64,000 bases of DNA, taken from Phytophthora sp. 'mugwort'. Its lineage: Eukaryota; Oomycota; Peronosporomycetes; Peronosporales; Peronosporaceae. How positions within the stretch are numbered: the first letter of the stretch is position 1; every line of letters begins with the position of its first letter. Below the pieces are notes generated by a model that made no database searches, had not been told where the DNA came from, and saw nothing but the letters and a program-made list of their open reading frames with translations. The position numbers and the translations under genes were made by a program. The stretch is taken from assembly GCA_033558025.1 (NCBI GenBank), contig JAUCEF010000005.1, positions 5,952,001-6,016,000 on the forward strand, written 5' to 3'. Shown piece by piece: positions 50,884-61,720 of the stretch.

Positions 50884-53800
50884 TCAATGCGAACACGCGT
50901 GGATTCCGAGGGACGCCGTCAGATCCGTGTGGCGCGGTCCTGGCAGTGCCTTGGTCATGATGTCCGCCAGCATGATAGAAGTCTCGCAGTACTCGAGCTT
51001 GACTTCGCCGCGCTTGACCTCATCACGGATGTGATGGTACTTGATGTCGATGTGCTTGGCGCGACCATGGTTCACTGGGTTCTTCGTCATCTTGATGCAC
51101 GACTGGTTGTCTTCGCGGATCTTGAGCTCGGGTCCAGTCTCGTTGGCAGCCGCCAAAATCTCGCATAGCAGGCGATGAATCCACTTGCCTTCTTGGACGG
51201 CCAGACTGAGCGCGATGTATTCCGCTTCGCTCGTTGATAGCGACACACTTGACTGTTTCTTGCTTCCCCAACTGACTGGCGCGCCCATCAAAATGAACGT
51301 ATAGCCCGAAGTTGACTTGCGATCGGAATGGTCGCCGGCCCAGTCTGCGTCTGAGTAGCCGCGAAAGTCCACCTTGTCACCGGGTTTGAAGCAGATTCCA
51401 TGCGACTTGGTCCCTTGTAGATAGCGAAAAATGCGCTTGACCGCAACCCAGTGTTCCTCTTGGGGGTTCTCCATGAAGCGCGATACATAGCCCACTGCGT
51501 ACGCGATATCCGGGCGAGTAGTAGTCATCAAGTGCATGAGGGCACCCACAGCTTCGCGAAACGGAGCGTTCACCTTGGTCGCTGCGTCACTTGGAACCAG
51601 TCGAGTGCTCATGTCTACCGGACTCACCACAGCCTTGCACTCGTCCATACCGAAACGCTTCAGGATATCATCCACATAACGCCGCTGGCACATCGTCACG
51701 CTGCCGTCCGGGCCATCCACCAGCTCGATTCCAAGGACGAACACACACTTGCCACTGTCAGTCATTTCGAAGCGTGTCTTGAGGTCGTTCTTCGTGCGTG
51801 AGATCAGCTCGGCTGAACTTCCGGTGACCAACACATCGTCCACGTAGACCAGCACGAGCACACAGTGGCCATCGACAACCTTGATGTAGAGGCACGGGTC
51901 GAAGGCTGAAACTTGAAAACCGATAGAACACACGAATTCGTCGAAGGTCTCGTTCCATACGCGCGAAGCTTGCTTGAGACCGTAAATCGCCTTCACCAGT
52001 TCCAGGCAGTCGAAATCACCATCCAGCTCGACGCCTTCAGGAACCACGCAGAACACCAACTCCTTCATGACGCCGTACAGAAATGCCGTTACCACGTCGA
52101 GTTGGTCGAGGGGCCAGTCGAAATACTTGGCAATCGCGATGACCATGCGCAGCGTCACGTACTTGACCACGGGCGAGAACGTCTCCGTGTAGTCGATGCC
52201 GTACTTTTGCTTGAAACCCTTGGCCACCAGGCGCGCCTTGTACTTCTCGATCGATCCGTCGGCTTTGCGCTTAATCTTGAACACCCACTTGGTACCGATG
52301 GCGCTTTGTCCGCTGGGCAACTTGGCAGCACGAAACACACCACGAAGTCGCATCGACTTTAACTCAGCACGAATCGCCTTGCGCCAGTGCAATTGGTCCG
52401 GGCCGTTGACCGCTTCTTGGAATGTCGACGGCTCCGATAAGTCCACGGCTGCTTCGACCGCGTTGGCACTTGCACGCCAAAACACAGATGGAGTCGATTC
52501 TTCATCTTGGTCTCCAGACTTTTCTTCTTCATCTGCGTCTGTTCGGTGCGAAGGGGAGTCGTTCGGTGCACTTGCTTCTTCCAGTCCAGGTCGATGACGC
52601 ACAGCGCGCGGTCTTCTGGCAGCTTCATCTTCGTCACTCGGGCGGCTCTTGCGCTTCCCTGCCTGTTTGTACTCCGTCTGGCGCGGACCATCATCGTCGA
52701 TGTCGAGCGAGTCGAAGTCCAGGTCGTCGACATCTTCATCAGAAATCGACGGTGAAAATCCAAAGGTTGATTCATCGAAGTTGACATCGCGACTGATGAC
52801 CACCTGCCCCGCCTCGATGTCATAAAGTCGATACGCCTTGGACACTTCTTCGTAACCCAGAAACAATCCGGCGCGAGCCTTGGGATCCCACTTGAGTCGC
52901 TTCTCCTTCGGAGTCAGGATGTACGTCCGACAGCCGAAAACACGCATGTGCTTCACACTCGGCTTGGACTTGTAGACGATCTCGAACGGAGTCTTGTGCT
53001 CGATCTTGGGTGACGGCAGGCGGTTCTTCACATAGATGGCCGTCATCGCCGCCTCAGCCCAGAAACACTTGTCCAGCTTGGCGTGATGCAACATGCTGCG
53101 GCCGATCGTGACGATAGTTCGGATGGCTCGCTCTGCCGTGCCGTTGGTCTGGTGCGCGTACGGAACCGTGGTTTGCTGCTCGATGCCTTCGTCTTCGTAA
53201 AAATCCTTGAGCGAGTTAGTCGCAAACTCACGAGCTCCGTCGTGCCGCACAAACTTGACCTTCTTGCCGAACTGCGTCTGCACCTTCATGATGTATGTCT
53301 TGATGCAGTCTTCACTTTCCGACTTGGCACGCAGACAAAAACCCTTCATGCATCCACTGGCTTCGTCCACGATCAGTAGCAGGTACTTGCTGCCGCCAAG
53401 CGAGTTTTCCTCCATGGGTCCGCAGATGTCGAAGTGGAGCAGCTCAAATGTGTCGTAGCGACGCTTGTCACGGTTGCTTGGGAATGGTTTTTGGACCATT
53501 TTGCCTTGCTGGCAACCACGACACAGACTTGGTCCGCTCGACTTGAAAGGTGCCTTCGCGTCCTTGATCATGTGGTTGTCGACCATCTTGCGAAGCACCT
53601 CAACCGGAGCGTGACCCATGCGCGCGTGCAGGTCGACAGTCTTGCCACTCGTCGCCGCATTCGCCGATCGCTGAGGCGTCTGAAGCCAGTAGAGTCCATC
53701 CATGAGGTTTGCCGTCGCCACCACTTGCTTGGAGCCTTTGTGCGCAATCTGCATCTTGGTGCCGTCGAACACCACTTGAAACTTGTCACTTTTGTTGATC

Positions 53801-53919
53801 TGCGGTACCGAAAGCAGATTCTTGCTCATGCTTGGCACGTACAGCGCGTTCTTGATCTCGATCTCGCGCTCGTCGCCATTGGGCAGAACCACTTGTTCCA
53901 CGATGGTCCCCACACCCAT
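50884..53919 (-). CDS. B1 pol-only ORF, array unit 4, intact (1011 aa)
   Basis: The best-preserved gag-less unit: open from ATG 53919 to the stop at 50884. Contains GAG-pre-integrase (LHARMGH, CRGC), DDE integrase, acidic linker, RT with YVDD at 51846-51835 and complete RNase H ending GIHACSH. No Gag, no knuckle and no protease active Asp, so it encodes IN-RT-RH only. The reading frame is also open upstream through the LTR U5 to a GTG at 54027. Whether the LTR promoter drives it is unknown. Without a primer site the RNA could not be copied in the usual way. Confidence 0.88.
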   Translation of the reverse strand: MGVGTIVEQVVLPNGDEREIEIKNALYVPSMSKNLLSVPQINKSDKFQVVFDGTKMQIAHKGSKQVVATANLMDGLYWLQTPQRSANAATSGKTVDLHARMGHAPVEVLRKMVDNHMIKDAKAPFKSSGPSLCRGCQQGKMVQKPFPSNRDKRRYDTFELLHFDICGPMEENSLGGSKYLLLIVDEASGCMKGFCLRAKSESEDCIKTYIMKVQTQFGKKVKFVRHDGAREFATNSLKDFYEDEGIEQQTTVPYAHQTNGTAERAIRTIVTIGRSMLHHAKLDKCFWAEAAMTAIYVKNRLPSPKIEHKTPFEIVYKSKPSVKHMRVFGCRTYILTPKEKRLKWDPKARAGLFLGYEEVSKAYRLYDIEAGQVVISRDVNFDESTFGFSPSISDEDVDDLDFDSLDIDDDGPRQTEYKQAGKRKSRPSDEDEAARRPRAVRHRPGLEEASAPNDSPSHRTDADEEEKSGDQDEESTPSVFWRASANAVEAAVDLSEPSTFQEAVNGPDQLHWRKAIRAELKSMRLRGVFRAAKLPSGQSAIGTKWVFKIKRKADGSIEKYKARLVAKGFKQKYGIDYTETFSPVVKYVTLRMVIAIAKYFDWPLDQLDVVTAFLYGVMKELVFCVVPEGVELDGDFDCLELVKAIYGLKQASRVWNETFDEFVCSIGFQVSAFDPCLYIKVVDGHCVLVLVYVDDVLVTGSSAELISRTKNDLKTRFEMTDSGKCVFVLGIELVDGPDGSVTMCQRRYVDDILKRFGMDECKAVVSPVDMSTRLVPSDAATKVNAPFREAVGALMHLMTTTRPDIAYAVGYVSRFMENPQEEHWVAVKRIFRYLQGTKSHGICFKPGDKVDFRGYSDADWAGDHSDRKSTSGYTFILMGAPVSWGSKKQSSVSLSTSEAEYIALSLAVQEGKWIHRLLCEILAAANETGPELKIREDNQSCIKMTKNPVNHGRAKHIDIKYHHIRDEVKRGEVKLEYCETSIMLADIMTKALPGPRHTDLTASLGIHACSH

Positions 53920-53940
53920 GATGGCCGCCTTGTTGCCGTC

Positions 53941-54283
53941 TGATAAAGGTGTTGAGGTCTTGAAGCGAAGCTTGAACGGAGCGAAGGGAGTTCTGCACTT
54001 GGGTGCGAGGACCGGAGTGAGGACCACTTGAGCTGAAGAAGGAAGATTCGAAAGTGATTGATTTATCGGAGCTTACACTACCTAGTCTACCACATAGATA
54101 TGCAGCCCTGCATCCAATCATTTGGTGCATCCAATCACCAACACTCCGCACTCGTCCAATCATCCTACTCGTCTAATCATCGGTTGCGTAAACAACGTAC
54201 CGTAAACATCGCGGGATCGTGTTGGACCGGTTCGGGTTAACCGGTTACTGGTACACAGTACCAAAACCCGGCAACCCTTAATA
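53941..54283 (-). repeat. B1 array LTR 5 / 3' LTR of the rightmost B1 element
   Basis: 343 bp. Left side is the repeated GCCGTC junction; right side is the purine tract and pol C-terminus of the element ending at 63710. Confidence 0.92.
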
Positions 54284-54290
54284 CGCCCCC

Positions 54291-56926
54291 TCAATGCGAA
54301 CACGCGTGGATTCCGAGGGACGCCGTCAGATCCGTGTGGCGCGGTCCTGGCAGTGCCTTGGTCATGATGTCCGCCAGCATGATTGAAGTCTCGCAGTACT
54401 CGAGCTTGACTTCGCCGCGCTTGACCTCATCACGGATGTGATGGTACTTGATGTCGATGTGCTTGGCGCGACCATGGTTCACTGGGTTCTTCGTCATCTT
54501 AATGCACGACTGGTTGTCTTCGCGGATCTTGAGCTCGGGTCCAGTCTCGTTGGCAGCCGCCAAAATCTCGCATAGCAGGCGATGAATCCACTTGCCTTCT
54601 TGGACGGCCAGACTGAGCGCGATGTATTCCGCTTCGCTCGTTGATAGCGACACACTTGACTGTTTCTTGCTTCCCCAACTGACTGGCGCGCCCATCAAAA
54701 TGAACGTATAGCCCGAAGTTGACTTGCGATCGGAATGGTCGCCGGCCCAGTCTGCGTCTGAGTAGCCGCGAAAGTCCACCTTGTCACCGGGTTTGAAGCA
54801 GATTCCATGCGACTTGGTCCCTTGTAGATAGCGAAAAATGCGCTTGACCGCAACCCAGTGTTCCTCTTGGGGGTTCTCCATGAAGCGCGATACATAGCCC
54901 ACTGCGTACGCGATATCCGGGCGAGTAGTAGTCATCAAGTGCATGAGGGCACCCACAGCTTCGCGAAACGGAGCGTTCACCTTGGTCGCTGCGTCACTTG
55001 GAACCAGTCGAGTGCTCATGTCTACCGGACTCACCACAGCCTTGCACTCGTCCATACCGAAACGCTTCAGGATATCATCCACATAACGCCGCTGGCACAT
55101 CGTCACGCTGCCGTCCGGGCCATCCACCAGCTCGATTCCAAGGACGAACACACACTTGCCACTGTCAGTCATTTCGAAGCGTGTCTTCAGGTCACTCTTC
55201 GTGCGTGAGATCAGCTCGGCTGAACTTCCGGTGACCAACACATCGTCCACGTAGACCAGCACGAGCACACAGTGGCCATCGACAACCTTGATGTAGAGGC
55301 ACGGGTCGAAGGCTGAAACTTGAAAACCGATAGAACACACGAATTCGTCGAAGGTCTCGTTCCATACGCGCGAAGCTTGCTTGAGACCGTAAATCGCCTT
55401 CACCAATTCCAGGCAGTCGAAATCACCATCCAGCTCGACGCCTTCAGGAACCACGCAGAACACCAACTCCTTCATGACGCCGTACAGAAATGCCGTTACC
55501 ACGTCGAGTTGGTCGAGGGGCCAGTCGAAATACTTGGCAATCGCGATGACCATGCGCAGCGTCACGTACTTGACCACGGGCGAGAACGTCTCCGTGTAGT
55601 CGATGCCGTACTTTTGCTTGAAACCCTTGGCCACCAGGCGCGCCTTGTACTTCTCGATCGATCCGTCGGCTTTGCGCTTAATCTTGAACACCCACTTGGT
55701 ACCGATGGCGCTTTGTCCGCTGGGCAACTTGGCAGCACGAAACACACCACGAAGTCGCATCGACTTTAACTCAGCACGAATCGCCTTGCGCCAGTGCAAT
55801 TGGTCCGGGCCGTTGACCGCTTCTTGGAATGTCGACGGCTCCGATAAGTCCACGGCTGCTTCGACCGCGTTGGCACTTGCACGCCAAAACACAGATGGAG
55901 TCGATTCTTCATCTTGGTCTCCAGACTTTTCTTCTTCATCTGCGTCTGTTCGGTGCGAAGGGGAGTCGTTCGGTGCACTTGCTTCTTCCAGTCCAGGTCG
56001 ATGACGCACAGCGCGCGGTCTTCTGGCAGCTTCATCTTCGTCACTCGGGCGGCTCTTGCGCTTCCCTGCCTGTTTGTACTCCGTCTGGCGCGGACCATCA
56101 TCGTCGATGTCGAGCGAGTCGAAGTCCAGGTCGTCGACATCTTCATCAGAAATCGACGGTGAAAATCCAAAGGTTGATTCATCGAAGTTGACATCGCGAC
56201 TGATGACCACCTGCCCCGCCTCGATGTCATAAAGTCGATACGCCTTGGACACTTCTTCGTAACCCAGAAACAATCCGGCGCGAGCCTTGGGATCCCACTT
56301 GAGTCGCTTCTCCTTCGGAGTCAGGATGTACGTCCGACAGCCGAAAACACGCATGTGCTTCACACTCGGCTTGGACTTGTAGACGATCTCGAACGGAGTC
56401 TTGTGCTCGATCTTGGGTGACGGCAGGCGGTTCTTCACATAGATGGCCGTCATCGCCGCCTCAGCCCAGAAACACTTGTCCAGCTTGGCGTGATGCAACA
56501 TGCTGCGGCCGATCGTGACGATAGTTCGGATGGCTCGCTCTGCCGTGCCGTTGGTCTGGTGCGCGTACGGAACCGTGGTTTGCTGCTCGATGCCTTCGTC
56601 TTCGTAAAAATCCTTGAGCGAGTTAGTCGCAAACTCACGAGCTCCGTCGTGCCGCACAAACTTGACCTTCTTGCCGAACTGCGTCTGCACCTTCATGATG
56701 TATGTCTTGATGCAGTCTTCACTTTCCGACTTGGCACGAAGACAGAAACCCTTCATGCATCCGCTGGCTTCGTCCACGATCAGGAGCAGGTACTTGCTAC
56801 CGCCAAGCGAGTTTTCCTCCATGGGTCCGCAGATGTCAAAGTGGAGCAGCTCAAATGTGTCGTAGCGACGCTTGTCACGGTTGCTTGGGAATGGTTTTTG
56901 GACCATTTTGCCTTGCTGGCAACCAC
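54291..56926 (-). CDS. B1 pol: integrase, RT, RNase H (3' part, split by A)
   Basis: Open for about 878 codons from the A insertion at 56926 to the stop 54291. Starts just after the pre-integrase CRGC ([12 protein letters not shown]), includes integrase D/D/E, linker, RT with YVDD and full RNase H. A few private changes (TKSDLKTRF for TKNDLKTRF). The upstream half continues at 61721. The frame also runs upstream into the A LTR by chance. Confidence 0.9.
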
Positions 56927-57280
56927 TGTTGTCAAGGAGACGTCTCGACCAGCTGCTGTATACCGGTAGGATACCGGTATGACCTTCACTCAGTGGCATC
57001 GCAATCATCCTGTGATTACGAGACGAAGATTACGTCACGGTGTTTATGGGACGGTGTTTACGCCACGGACGATTACGCCATGGGTGGGTACAAGATTGTG
57101 GGTACATGATGGGCTCTACGTGGCACTCCCTGATTGGCTGAAGTAACTCAGTATCCAGTAGAGAATCCAGTAGAGTGTACCCAGTAGGTAGAACTGTAGG
57201 CTTAGAGGTAGCAAGGAGTTTGCGAACTAAGGACCTAAATCAATCTCTTTGCATTTTGCCATCAAGTGACCAAGCCTTTT
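56927..57280 (+). repeat. Family A 5' LTR
   Basis: 354 bp. Carries CAATCTCTTT in place of CAATCACTTT, altering the INR. Confidence 0.95.
57244..57260 (+). promoter_or_regulatory. Altered INR+FPR in LTR of intact A element
   Basis: TCTCTTTGCATTTTGCC: the A of the INR (expected start base) is T, FPR unchanged. The same change is in the 3' LTR at 61684-61700. Confidence 0.6.
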
Positions 57281-57296
57281 GGTTATGAGCCCAAGC
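57281..57296 (+). other. Primer-binding site
   Basis: GGTTATGAGCCCAAGC; ATG at 57285. Confidence 0.85.
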
Positions 57297-60200
57297 CCCG
57301 TCTTCCCTGACCAAGACCCCGACTACGCCTTCGCCATGGACGCCACTTCGACTACCGCCCGCATTAACAAGTTCGACGGAACTAACTTCCACACGTGGAA
57401 CTTCAAGATGCAGATGGTGCTCGAGGAGCGCGAACTGTGGGAAGTGACAAGTGGGGAAGTGAAGCTGGAGCACTGCCAGACTGCGGCGGATCAAGCGCTC
57501 TTTCGGAAGAAGTCGCGCAAGGCGCTGGCGATCATCTGTCTCGCGATGGAGGATTCGCAGCTGCCGCTGGTTCGCTCGGCGAGTGGCGCGCATGATGCAT
57601 GGTCAAGACTGGAAGGACACTTCGAGAAGAAGAGTTTGGCCAACAAGCTCTTTCTTCGTCGGCGTTTCTTCACGACGATGATGAACGAAGGTGATGATGT
57701 GCTGGAGCACATCAACAAGATCAAGACGCTGGCGGAGCAGCTCGACGCAGTGGGCGCTCCGGTCAGCGAGGACGACTTGGTGATCACGCTTTTGGGAAGT
57801 CTGAGCGAGTCGTACCAGTTCCTGATCACGGCGTTGGAGTCGAGAGCCGACTCACTGTCGTGGGAACTCGTGACGTCTCGGCTGCTGCATGAGGACATGA
57901 AGCGCAAGGAACAAGGTGGCGGTACGGACGGCACCGCGCACGGTCAAGGTCAAGCGTTCATGACAAGCGACAATAAGCGCAAGGGTCGGCAGGCGCAGAA
58001 GACTAGTGCCTGTCACTACTGTGGCGAGCACGGACATTGGATCGCCAAGTGTCCGGTGCGAATCCGCGAGAACGCGGAGCGGCAGAGGCCGCAACGAGCG
58101 AATGTCGCGCAGAGTGAAGATGACTCTGGCGACTTCCTCTTCTCGGTTGGTGGTAACACGGGTGCCTCCAAGTCGAATGGAGTGTGGCTGGTCGACTCAG
58201 GTGCGACGCAGCACATGACGTACTCGAAGGAGTACATGAAGAACTACAAGAACATCTCTCCGGTGGACGTGCATCTCGCGGACGACGGTGTGGTTCAGGC
58301 TGTGGAGACCGGCGACATTGTGATGTCGATGAAGACCCCGCGCGGCATGAAGAAGGGTGTACTCACGAACGTGTGGCACATTCCGAAGCTGTCGCGCAAC
58401 CTGTTTTCGATTGGTCGGTTCACTAAGGACGTCGGACCAGTTATCTTCGAGAGCGACGGGTGCTTCGCTGAAACGAAGAGTCTCAAGTGGAAGCTCGGCG
58501 CTCGTGAGGGCAAAGGGCTGTTCAAGCTGTGCATGACTCCGATGATGCCTGACGAGGCCAATGCGGCAAGTTCGAAGGATCGCCAAGGGGACACCACGTC
58601 GTACCTCTGGCACCTTCGACTTGGTCACATCGGCCATGGCGGTCTAGACGCCATCGTCAAGAAGGGCTACGGTGTTGGTATCGATATGGCGTCGGTGAAG
58701 CAGTGGGAGTTATGCGACGGATGCTCACTCGGCAAGCAAACGCGAGTAAGCTACATGAAGACGTCGCCAAACCGTGCCAAGCAAGTGCTAGAAGTCGTAC
58801 ACAGTGATGTATGCGGTCCCATGCAGACGCCGACCTTTGGAGGCAAGCGCTATTTTGTCACGTTTATCGATGACAAGTCGCACTTCTGTGTGGTGTACTT
58901 GCTGCGCAACAAGTCCGAGGTGGCCGACAAGTTCGCGCAATTCGTCGCGTTAGCTGAGACCCAGACTGGCAAGCGCGTGAAAATGCTGCGGAGCGACAAC
59001 GGCGGCGAGTACACTTCGGGTGAGATGGCCAAGTTCTGTGCGGACCGTGGTATCATGCAGAAGTTCACGCCGCCATACACGCCTCAGCTGAACGGAGTCG
59101 CCGAGCGCATGAACCGGACGTTGGTGGAGTGTGCGCGCTGCATGCTGGAACATGCTGGATTGCCCAAGACGTATTGGGGTGAAGCTATCGTGACAGCTAC
59201 GTTCCTCCGTAATCGGTGTCCGACGCGTGCCATCAACCACGACAAGTCGCCGCACCAGGTTTGGACAGGCAAGAAACCGCTGCTAGCGAACCTCAAGGTG
59301 TTCGGTTGCCACGCGTACGTGCACGTACCGAAGGAGAAGCGTACCAAGTTTGACGCTCGGTCGGTGCGCTGTCGGTTCCTGGGATACTCGGAGCATGAGA
59401 AAGCGTACCGGTTCGAAGAGACCAAGAGCGGTCGCGTGCTGGTGAGCCGCGACGCGCAGTTTATGGAAGACGTCTTTGACAGTGGGAGACGTGACTACCA
59501 TCAGAGGGAGGTGGTGGTCATTCAAGATGAAGAGACGACGGATCAAGATTCGTTGCAGTCGGATGAAGACGACAAAGAAGAAGAAGACGAAGAAGCAGCG
59601 CGGGACGAAGGTTTTGAACCAGGCAGCAAGCGACACCCGCGGACGCAGTCGCTGGAAGAAGCTGTGGAAGTTCCAAGTGCCAAGCGGCAGAGTCGACACC
59701 TGACTCTGGACGAGATGTCGGCTGCGGCTCAAGAAAGTCAAGACTTCGAAGCTGCATACGTCGTGAATTCAGTGGGAGAAATGCCGACCACGTTCAAGTC
59801 GGCGATGGAATCCAGCGACGCAGTCAAGTGGAAGGAGGCGTGTGACTCGGAGGTCGAGTCGCTCCGCAATAACGAGACGTGGATCCTCGTGCCGCTGCCA
59901 AAAGGACGCAAGGCAATCGGCAACCGATGGGTGTTCCGTGTGAAGGAGAACCAGGCTGGAGAGATCGAACGGTTCAAGGCGCGACTGGTGGCCAAGGGAT
60001 TTTCGCAGAAGTACGGCATCGACTACGACGAGACTTTCGCGCCAGTGGCCAAGTTCACGTCGATCAGGATCCTGCTCAGTCTGGCGGCCAAGTACAATCT
60101 CATGGTGCACCAGATGGATGTCAAGACAGCTTTCCTGAACGGTTTGTTAGACGAAGACATCTACATGGCACAGCCGGACGGCTACATCGATGAAAAGCAC

Positions 60201-61409
60201 CCGGACTATGTCTGTCAGCTCAAGCGGTCTCTTTACGGTTTGAAGCAGTCGCCGCGGATGTGGAACAAGACCATCGACGACCTCATGCTCAAGCTAGGGT
60301 TCAAGAAGTGCGAGTCTGACCACTGCATCTACTTCAAGCGTGACGACCAAGACATGATCTTCGTGGCGCTATATGTCGACGACCTGATCCTCGCAAGTAA
60401 CAACGACAAGCTGCTCAAGTCGACGAAGAAGGCGCTCAGTGACCGTTTCGAGATGACGGACCTGGGCCACCTCAAGTACTTCCTCGGCATGGAAATCGAT
60501 CAAGATATGACGACAGGGAAGGTGTCGATGCGGCAAACCAAGTTTGCGAAAGACATTCTGGAGAAGTTCAACATGGAGAAGAGCAACCCTGTTAAGACGC
60601 CACAGGATCCGGGCCTCAAGCTGACCAAGGCCATGTGCGAGGGCGGCTGCAAGCACGACGAGACCATGGTAAACGTGCCATACCGGAACGCTGTGGGATG
60701 CCTCATGTATCTCATGGTAGGCACACGCCCGGACCTCGCAGCAGCAGTGGGAGTTCTCAGCCAGTTTGCAGCAGACCCATGTCCGACACACTGGCAGGCG
60801 CTCAAGAGGGTCTTCAGGTACATTCAAGGCACGAAGACGCACGGCATCGAGTTTCAAGCGAGCTGCGACGACGGACCCCAAGGCTATTCAGATGCCGACT
60901 GGGCTGGAGACATCGAGTCAAGAAGAAGTACAAGTGGCTACGCGTTCATGATGAATGGCGGATGCATCAGCTGGAGGAGCAAGAAGCAGCGGACAGTGGC
61001 GCTGTCTTCGACGGAAGCTGAGTACATGGCGCTATCGGAGGCGACACAAGAGGCGGTGTGGCTCAAGGTGTTCCTGTGCGAGCTCGGCGAGATGACAAGC
61101 GATGAAGCAATCAAGATCTACGAGGACAACCAAGGTTCCATCGCGTTGGCCAAGAATCCCGAATTCCACAAGCGCACCAAGCACATCGACATTCGCTACC
61201 ATTTCGTGCGCGAGAAGGTGGAAGACGGTCAAGTGGTGCTGCAGTATGTTTCGACAACCGACATGCTGGCGGACATCATGACGAAGCCAATCTCTGCGAC
61301 GCAGTTCAGTGTGCTCCGGAGCAAACTCGGCATCGAAGCGCTGAAGGCTGTCGAGTCGAGTGGGAGTGTTGTCAAGGAGACGTCTCGACCAGCTGCTGTA
61401 TACCGGTAG
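57285..61409 (+). CDS. Family A Gag-Pol polyprotein, intact (1374 aa)
   Basis: Same frame and length as the tandem copies, with CCHC 243-256, protease D304, integrase D508/D571/E607, YVDD 1030-1033 and complete RNase H. Private changes are scattered and mostly in Gag and protease: HTWNFKM, ALAIICL, TMMNEGD, NYKNISP, QAVETGD, LFSIGRF, and SLRNNETW in the RT N-terminus. None touches a catalytic residue. The stop lies 43 nt inside the 3' LTR. With matching LTRs this is one of the best candidates for a recently active copy, although its initiator is altered. Confidence 0.95.
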   Translation: MSPSPVFPDQDPDYAFAMDATSTTARINKFDGTNFHTWNFKMQMVLEERELWEVTSGEVKLEHCQTAADQALFRKKSRKALAIICLAMEDSQLPLVRSASGAHDAWSRLEGHFEKKSLANKLFLRRRFFTTMMNEGDDVLEHINKIKTLAEQLDAVGAPVSEDDLVITLLGSLSESYQFLITALESRADSLSWELVTSRLLHEDMKRKEQGGGTDGTAHGQGQAFMTSDNKRKGRQAQKTSACHYCGEHGHWIAKCPVRIRENAERQRPQRANVAQSEDDSGDFLFSVGGNTGASKSNGVWLVDSGATQHMTYSKEYMKNYKNISPVDVHLADDGVVQAVETGDIVMSMKTPRGMKKGVLTNVWHIPKLSRNLFSIGRFTKDVGPVIFESDGCFAETKSLKWKLGAREGKGLFKLCMTPMMPDEANAASSKDRQGDTTSYLWHLRLGHIGHGGLDAIVKKGYGVGIDMASVKQWELCDGCSLGKQTRVSYMKTSPNRAKQVLEVVHSDVCGPMQTPTFGGKRYFVTFIDDKSHFCVVYLLRNKSEVADKFAQFVALAETQTGKRVKMLRSDNGGEYTSGEMAKFCADRGIMQKFTPPYTPQLNGVAERMNRTLVECARCMLEHAGLPKTYWGEAIVTATFLRNRCPTRAINHDKSPHQVWTGKKPLLANLKVFGCHAYVHVPKEKRTKFDARSVRCRFLGYSEHEKAYRFEETKSGRVLVSRDAQFMEDVFDSGRRDYHQREVVVIQDEETTDQDSLQSDEDDKEEEDEEAARDEGFEPGSKRHPRTQSLEEAVEVPSAKRQSRHLTLDEMSAAAQESQDFEAAYVVNSVGEMPTTFKSAMESSDAVKWKEACDSEVESLRNNETWILVPLPKGRKAIGNRWVFRVKENQAGEIERFKARLVAKGFSQKYGIDYDETFAPVAKFTSIRILLSLAAKYNLMVHQMDVKTAFLNGLLDEDIYMAQPDGYIDEKHPDYVCQLKRSLYGLKQSPRMWNKTIDDLMLKLGFKKCESDHCIYFKRDDQDMIFVALYVDDLILASNNDKLLKSTKKALSDRFEMTDLGHLKYFLGMEIDQDMTTGKVSMRQTKFAKDILEKFNMEKSNPVKTPQDPGLKLTKAMCEGGCKHDETMVNVPYRNAVGCLMYLMVGTRPDLAAAVGVLSQFAADPCPTHWQALKRVFRYIQGTKTHGIEFQASCDDGPQGYSDADWAGDIESRRSTSGYAFMMNGGCISWRSKKQRTVALSSTEAEYMALSEATQEAVWLKVFLCELGEMTSDEAIKIYEDNQGSIALAKNPEFHKRTKHIDIRYHFVREKVEDGQVVLQYVSTTDMLADIMTKPISATQFSVLRSKLGIEALKAVESSGSVVKETSRPAAVYR

Positions 61410-61720
61410 GATACCGGTATGACCTTCACTCAGTGGCATCGCAATCATCCTGTGATTACGAGACGAAGATTACGTCACGGTGTTTATGGGACGGTGTTTA
61501 CGCCACGGACGATTACGCCATGGGTGGGTACAAGATTGTGGGTACATGATGGGCTCTACGTGGCACTCCCTGATTGGCTGAAGTAACTCAGTATCCAGTA
61601 GAGAATCCAGTAGAGTGTACCCAGTAGGTAGAACTGTAGGCTTAGAGGTAGCAAGGAGTTTGCGAACTAAGGACCTAAATCAATCTCTTTGCATTTTGCC
61701 ATCAAGTGACCAAGCCTTTT
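61367..61720 (+). repeat. Family A 3' LTR
   Basis: 354 bp, partner of 56927-57280; altered INR at 61684-61690. Confidence 0.95.

Larger units (their letters stand above)
32488..54283 (-). mobile_element. Tandem array of B1 LTR + gag-less pol units
   Basis: On the minus strand the array is built of a 343-bp LTR followed by about 3064 bp of pol. The same junction GCCGTC/LTR is repeated at 34439/34440, 37844/37845, 41250/41251, 50533/50534 and 53940/53941. The full period is 3407 bp, shortened by small deletions in some units. The third unit is split by element X (43147-49018). Units are almost identical, so amplification is recent. Confidence 0.9.
56927..61720 (+). mobile_element. Complete family A element with identical LTRs
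   Basis: LTR 56927-57280, primer site, intact ORF, LTR 61367-61720. I see no difference between the two LTRs. Flanks are ACCAC (56922-56926) and ACGAC (61721-61725), a 5-bp duplication with one mismatch. Inserted in opposite orientation into B1 pol. Confidence 0.93.

Noticed and set aside
32488..54283. CRISPR-like or satellite array
   Set aside because: The repeat unit is 3.4 kb of LTR plus pol with coding content; it is a retrotransposon tandem array.
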